64,000 nucleotides of DNA. It comes from Odontesthes bonariensis. Its lineage: Eukaryota > Chordata > Actinopteri > Atheriniformes > Atherinopsidae. A program made the translations under genes and the position numbers. The stretch spans positions 32,718,447 through 32,782,446 of the forward strand of contig NC_134507.1 of assembly GCF_027942865.1 (NCBI RefSeq), in the 5' to 3' direction. How positions within the stretch are numbered: the first letter of the stretch is position 1; each line of letters starts with the position of its first letter. The notes under the pieces are model-generated. The model had not been told where the DNA came from. It searched no databases and saw only the letters and a program-made list of their open reading frames with translations. Of the stretch, positions 60,787-64,000 are shown one piece after another.

Positions 60787-61165
60787 GCACCACGACAGGA
60801 TCCCGAGAGACCTACTGTTTGGGGGAGCGAAATGAGTTTCCCTGGGTAGGGACTCACTACGCTCCTGCACAAAAAAATGGACTTGGAAGAGAGCATTTTA
60901 ACTAATGCACTCCTTTTTAAAGACACTCAATACAAACTGCTACTCGCATGAGAACTACTTCACATGTAGCTTTTACATTAGACGACATTGACTTTATCTG
61001 TAATATCCCATGAAAAACTTGTTTTATTGTTGTTGTTTTAAATGTGGTTATACAGATTACACTTATTTATTGATGTTTTTATTCATAGGTAAAACAAATG
61101 TCTTAAATATGAAGTTTTTGTGAAAATAGGATGTATTAGTGTCAATAAATTTTTTCAAAAGAAAA
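60787..61165 (+). other. LINE 3' UTR and tail
   Basis: Non-coding, AT-rich, with AATAAA at 61,144-61,149 and a short A-rich end instead of a long poly(A). Such ends are usual in target-specific Tx1 elements. Confidence 0.7.
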
Positions 61166-61316
61166 ATCTGTTCTTATCAGTTTAATATCTGATACGTCCT
61201 CTATATGAGGACTACATATTAAATGGATTTTTAGGCACAGGGGTTGAAAAAGGGACTTGCTCCGTTCACTCCACGCATCGACCCGGTACTGCAGTGCCGC
61301 TGGGAACGGTGCACTC
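61166..61316 (+). pseudogene. U2 snRNA 3' fragment (nt 38-188), beyond LINE
   Basis: U2 resumes at nt 38 (ATCTGTTCTTATCAG) right after the A-rich LINE tail; the first A could belong to either. It has edge-type changes (GGCACAGG, AGGGACTTGC, CCGCTGGG) relative to the interior. Confidence 0.93.
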
Positions 61317-61683
61317 TTCCCAACTCTTGTGAAATAACAAAACCAGCGGTACATGGTGGTAGTTTCAGGGAGCCATTGTATTCTGACTTCTAAAATGGAA
61401 CTATAATCTTTAGAAAAGACGCAGTTTATGAGCACGTCGTGGGATTGAGCTTCCCTGGTTTCTCTGTATGACCATGAACACCAAACTACACACAGAGAAC
61501 AGAGGAGCTTGACAGACACACACTAAGTTATCTGAGAGTCCCATTTTCAGCTGCAGAGAACAATCACATCAGGGAAGTCGACGTGCAGGCTCAACATCAG
61601 CCTCTCAAGCCAACTCTCTGGTAAAATAGGGGCAACGTATGGTTCCAGCACCTATGTAACACATATTTGTCACGGGGACTGTG

Positions 61684-61802
61684 GCTTACGGCCACACCGC
61701 CCTGAACACGCCCGAACTCGTCCGAACTCGGAAGCCAAGCAGGGTCGGGCCTGGTTAGTACTTGGATGGGAGACCGCTTGGGAATACCAGGTGCTGTAAG
61801 CA
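61684..61802 (+). rRNA. 5S rRNA, unit 31
   Basis: One further change against unit 1 (CCCGAACTCG for CCCGATCTCG). Boxes A and C and the T-run are intact. Confidence 0.89.
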
Positions 61803-62024
61803 TTTTTCTCTCTTCTCTCTGCATGTCTTTTGTTGAAACATCTGTTGATCACCCTGTGATCCATCTTGCTGATCCTGGATCTGCTAAGGTGTCCCAGGTC
61901 ATGGTTGCCTTTGATCCTCATACATTTAACTTTGTCCTGACAAAGGAGCAGTTCCAAAAAGTCAAACAGGGACTGCCTTTGCATTTGACGCAGTCAAACT
62001 GCATGCGCCTGGAGAAGCCAAAAG

Positions 62025-62102
62025 GCTTACAGCACCTGGTATTCCCAGGCGGTCTCCCCATCCAAGTACTAACCAGGCCCGACTCTGCTTAGCTTCTGAG
62101 AT
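62025..62102 (-). pseudogene. Reverse-strand 5S rRNA fragment, final unit
   Basis: Same truncated 5S fragment as at 113-190, in the last unit of the array. Confidence 0.8.
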
Positions 62103-62406
62103 AAAACTCTGGCTTTTAGTCTGCGAAAAGAGAGTGAAAGTGAACTCCACTTTGAGATGGCTCTGGGATTGGGCCGACTGGGAGAATTGCTTGAAAAAAA
62201 CCTCTACACCCAATGAGCGGTCAGAACAAAGCCTCAAGACCCCTAGTCTTTTGCACAGAGTAAAAGACAAAGCAGCCATTGAATAGGGCCCGATTGTTCC
62301 TACCTGGTCGGCCGAGGAGCCAGCGTCTCAACCAAGCAAAGCTCACCGTGGGGAAGGTGGCTATGCCAACTAGCCTGATGCACTGCTCCCGCAGTGTCAA
62401 ATACTC

Positions 62407-62525
62407 GTACTCTGGTTTCTCTTCATAACGTACAAGTCTTTCGCCTTTTACTAAAGACTTCCGTGGAGAGCAGCATTAATGAGTTGTTTCTATTTTTGGA
62501 AGGCTTTACCTTTGCGGGTGAAGCC
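62407..62525 (+). ncRNA. U5 snRNA, final unit
   Basis: Loop 1, Sm site and 3' hairpin are intact. Carries the A-to-G change of unit 31. Confidence 0.91.
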
Positions 62526-62823
62526 CATTCTGTCTGTGCAAAGGAAATCTTCTTGCTGTGCCAAGTGACTTCTCGGAGTAGAGTCACCTTATTTCTTGAG
62601 ACCGTGCCCATGTTCAAAGCTGGAGCGCTAAATTGTTGTTGTTTGAATGGTGCTCAGTGGAGCGGGCGGGAGTACAAAGTTGTACCATCTGAAACGGCTG
62701 AAGAGTGCTCACTGCAGCGGGTGGGCGGAGGTGCAAAGTGACGCTTTGTAGGCAAAAAAAGAGCACCGCCACATGTGCGCATTGTGCCAGGAAGGGCTCT
62801 CGGACGTGAAACAGTGGAGGGTT

Positions 62824-63011
62824 ATCGCTTCTCGGCCTTTTGGCTAAGATTAAGTGTAGTATCTGTTCTTATCAGTTTAATATCTGATACGTCCTCTATA
62901 TGAGGACTACATATTAAATGGATTTTTAGGCACAGGGGTTGAAAAAGGGGCTTGCTCCGTTCGCTCCACGCATCGACCCGGTACTGCAGTGCCGCTGGGA
63001 ACGGTGCACTC
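62824..63011 (+). ncRNA. U2 snRNA, final unit (diverged)
   Basis: C28 is T, which would turn a C-G pair into U-G in helix Ia with U6. It also has GGCACAGG, TTCGCTCC and CCGCTGGG changes. The branch-point sequence and Sm site are intact. The promoter region also differs (ACATGTGCG for ACAAGTGCG in the PSE-like element). It could still work, but it looks like a decaying edge copy. Confidence 0.9.
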
Positions 63012-63287
63012 TTCCCAACTCTTGTGAAATAACAAAACCAGCGGTACATGGTGGTAGTTTCAGGGAGCCATTGTATTCTGAACACCAAACTACACACAGA
63101 GAACAGAGGAGCTTGACAGACACACACTAAGTTATCTGAGAGTCCCATTTTCAGCTGCAGAGAACAATCACATCAGGGAAGTCGACGTGCAGGCTCAACA
63201 TCAGCCTCTCAAGCCAACTCTCTGGTAAAATAGGGGCAACGTATGGTTCCAGCACCTATGTAACACATATTTGTCATGGGGACTGTG

Positions 63288-63396
63288 GCTTACGGCCACA
63301 CCGCCCTGAACACGCCCGAACTCGGAAGCCAAGCAGGGTCGGGCCTGGTTAGTACTTGGATGGGAGACCGCTTGGGAATACCAGGTGCTGTAAGCA
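63288..63396 (+). pseudogene. 5S rRNA, final unit, internally deleted
   Basis: Ten bases are missing between CGCCCGA and ACTCGG, in the helix III/loop C region, giving about 109 nt. Box A and box C remain, so transcription is possible, but the RNA should fold wrongly. Probably a pseudogene. Confidence 0.82.
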
Positions 63397-63439
63397 TTTT
63401 TCTCTTCTCTCTGCATGTCTTTTGTTGAAACATCTGTTG

Positions 63440-63645
63440 TGACACATATTTCTGAATAATATGCATCCTATTCTAATACAAAGCTTTTATACTAGTCTCA
63501 TGCCATTACTACATGGAACAATTTTCTATTAATATCCCATAGTTATACAGATTTATAACTACAGTAATGCAATCGTGTCAGCCTCTTTGCTTTTTTCCCC
63601 TCTATAACTTGTAAACTAAACAACTGGTTATACTATACAGGATGG
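63440..63645. other. Unique flank at array end
   Basis: AT-rich single-copy-looking DNA; no gene or repeat recognised. Confidence 0.6.
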
Positions 63646-63690
63646 CTGTGTGTGTGTGTGTTAGTGTGTGTGTGTCTGTCTGTGTGTGTT
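63646..63690. repeat. (GT)n microsatellite
   Basis: Imperfect TG/GT run with TTAG and CTGTC interruptions, in an intron just before a splice acceptor. Confidence 0.9.
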
Positions 63691-63695
63691 TACAG

Positions 63696-63873
63696 AAGCA
63701 AATGGATCCTCTGATGCCTGTGCTGTCCATCCTGGACACAAGCTTCCCTAAGGACAGGCAGCAGTGTGTGCTTGGGATGACCAAGGAGGCCAAGGACTTC
63801 CTTAAGGCAAATGCACGGGACCGTGAGACAGTGGACAGTAGGCTGAGAGACTCAGACAAGGCTTACAAAGAAG
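63696..63873 (+). CDS. Internal exon of unidentified host gene
   Basis: 178 bp between an AG acceptor (TTTACAG) and a GTGAG donor, open in the frame starting KQMDPLMPVLSILDTSFPKD. About 59 residues. The second half (EAKDFLKANARDRETVDSRL and on) is charged and heptad-like, suggesting a helix or coiled coil. It ends with one base of a split codon that the next exon completes as Ala. I do not recognise the protein. It is outside the array and probably marks a normal neighbouring gene running to the right. Confidence 0.65.
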
Positions 63874-63969
63874 GTGAGAAGAGTGCATGCACAACCCTGT
63901 GCTTACAACTGCACTACTGTCTAGGCATGATTACTTTAATTTTGTTCCCCCTTATTTATCTGTCTACAG

Positions 63970-64000
63970 CTTTGAAGAAATGCCAGATCGTCACACCCTC
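63970..64000 (+). CDS. Next exon of the same host gene (cut by window end)
   Basis: Follows an acceptor CTGTCTACAG. In phase with the previous exon it reads ALKKCQIVTPS. The intron between them is 96 bp, short as is common in fish. Confidence 0.6.

Larger units (their letters stand above)
51788..61165 (+). mobile_element. Keno-like Tx1-clade LINE in U2 snRNA
   Basis: A non-LTR retrotransposon in the same direction as U2. It has a 348-bp 5' UTR, ORF1 with three zinc knuckles, ORF2 with endonuclease and reverse transcriptase, a 3' UTR and an A-rich end (AATAAA at 61,144, then TTTTTTCAAAAGAAAA). It is flanked by U2 nt 1-26 and U2 nt 38-188, so 11 bp of target were lost and no target duplication is present. 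Keno is the known Tx1-clade family that targets fish U2 genes, and site, layout and domains all fit. Without the nested insertion it is about 5.6 kb, full length at both ends. The copy is dead as it stands because ORF2 is split by another element. Confidence 0.88.
61166..63439 (+). repeat. Tandem array, right block (rest of unit 31 plus final diverged unit)
   Basis: The array resumes at U2 nucleotide 38 after the LINE. The final unit has a 91-bp deletion downstream of U2 and a 10-bp deletion inside its 5S gene. It stops at 63,439, where the repeat sequence gives way to unique DNA. These two units share substitutions not seen in the interior (for example in U2 at the stretches after the Sm site and in stem IV), as expected for array-edge copies that escape homogenisation. 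Confidence 0.95.

Noticed and set aside
63646-63690. (GT)n tract as a LINE target
   Set aside because: Some Tx1-clade families target microsatellites, but no element is inserted here and the tract is interrupted in the ordinary way.

Overview
This is vertebrate nuclear DNA, most likely from a teleost fish. About 53 kb of it is a head-to-tail array of a 1,695-bp unit carrying spliceosomal snRNA and 5S rRNA genes. The fish assignment rests on three things: a U2-targeted Tx1-clade (Keno-like) LINE, a vertebrate-type piggyBac remnant, and the 5S-snRNA linkage known from several fishes. The species cannot be named from sequence alone.

Layout. 1-51,787: 30.55 copies of the 1,695-bp unit. Each unit holds, in order, a reverse-strand 5S fragment (78 bp), a U5 snRNA gene (+), a U2 snRNA gene (+) and a 5S rRNA gene (+). 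No protein-coding gene is credible there; the short open frames run through the RNA genes and their spacers. Interior units are almost identical. The few variants recur two or three units apart, which points to local block duplication or conversion. 51,788-61,165: a Keno-like LINE inserted in sense orientation inside the U2 gene of unit 31, between U2 nucleotides 26 and 38. It has a 5' UTR, an ORF1 with three CCHC zinc knuckles, and an ORF2 with endonuclease, reverse transcriptase and a C-terminal zinc finger. ORF2 is itself interrupted (56,054-59,809) by a fossil element shaped like a solo LTR, which in turn carries a non-autonomous piggyBac transposon (56,507-57,843). The insertion is therefore nested three deep. 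61,166-63,439: the rest of unit 31 and a last, more diverged and partly deleted unit. 63,440-64,000: the array ends; unique flank, a (GT)n tract, and two exons of an unidentified host protein gene.

How the parts work together. U2 and U5 are Pol II-type snRNA genes (PSE-like elements about 60 bp upstream, no TATA box) whose RNAs join the spliceosome. 5S is a Pol III gene whose RNA joins the large ribosomal subunit. The LINE exploits the repeated U2 gene as a target and inactivates the copy it enters, removing the branch-point recognition sequence. RNA coordinates in the array follow from unit 1 by adding multiples of 1,695; copies are listed one by one, with differences noted where seen.
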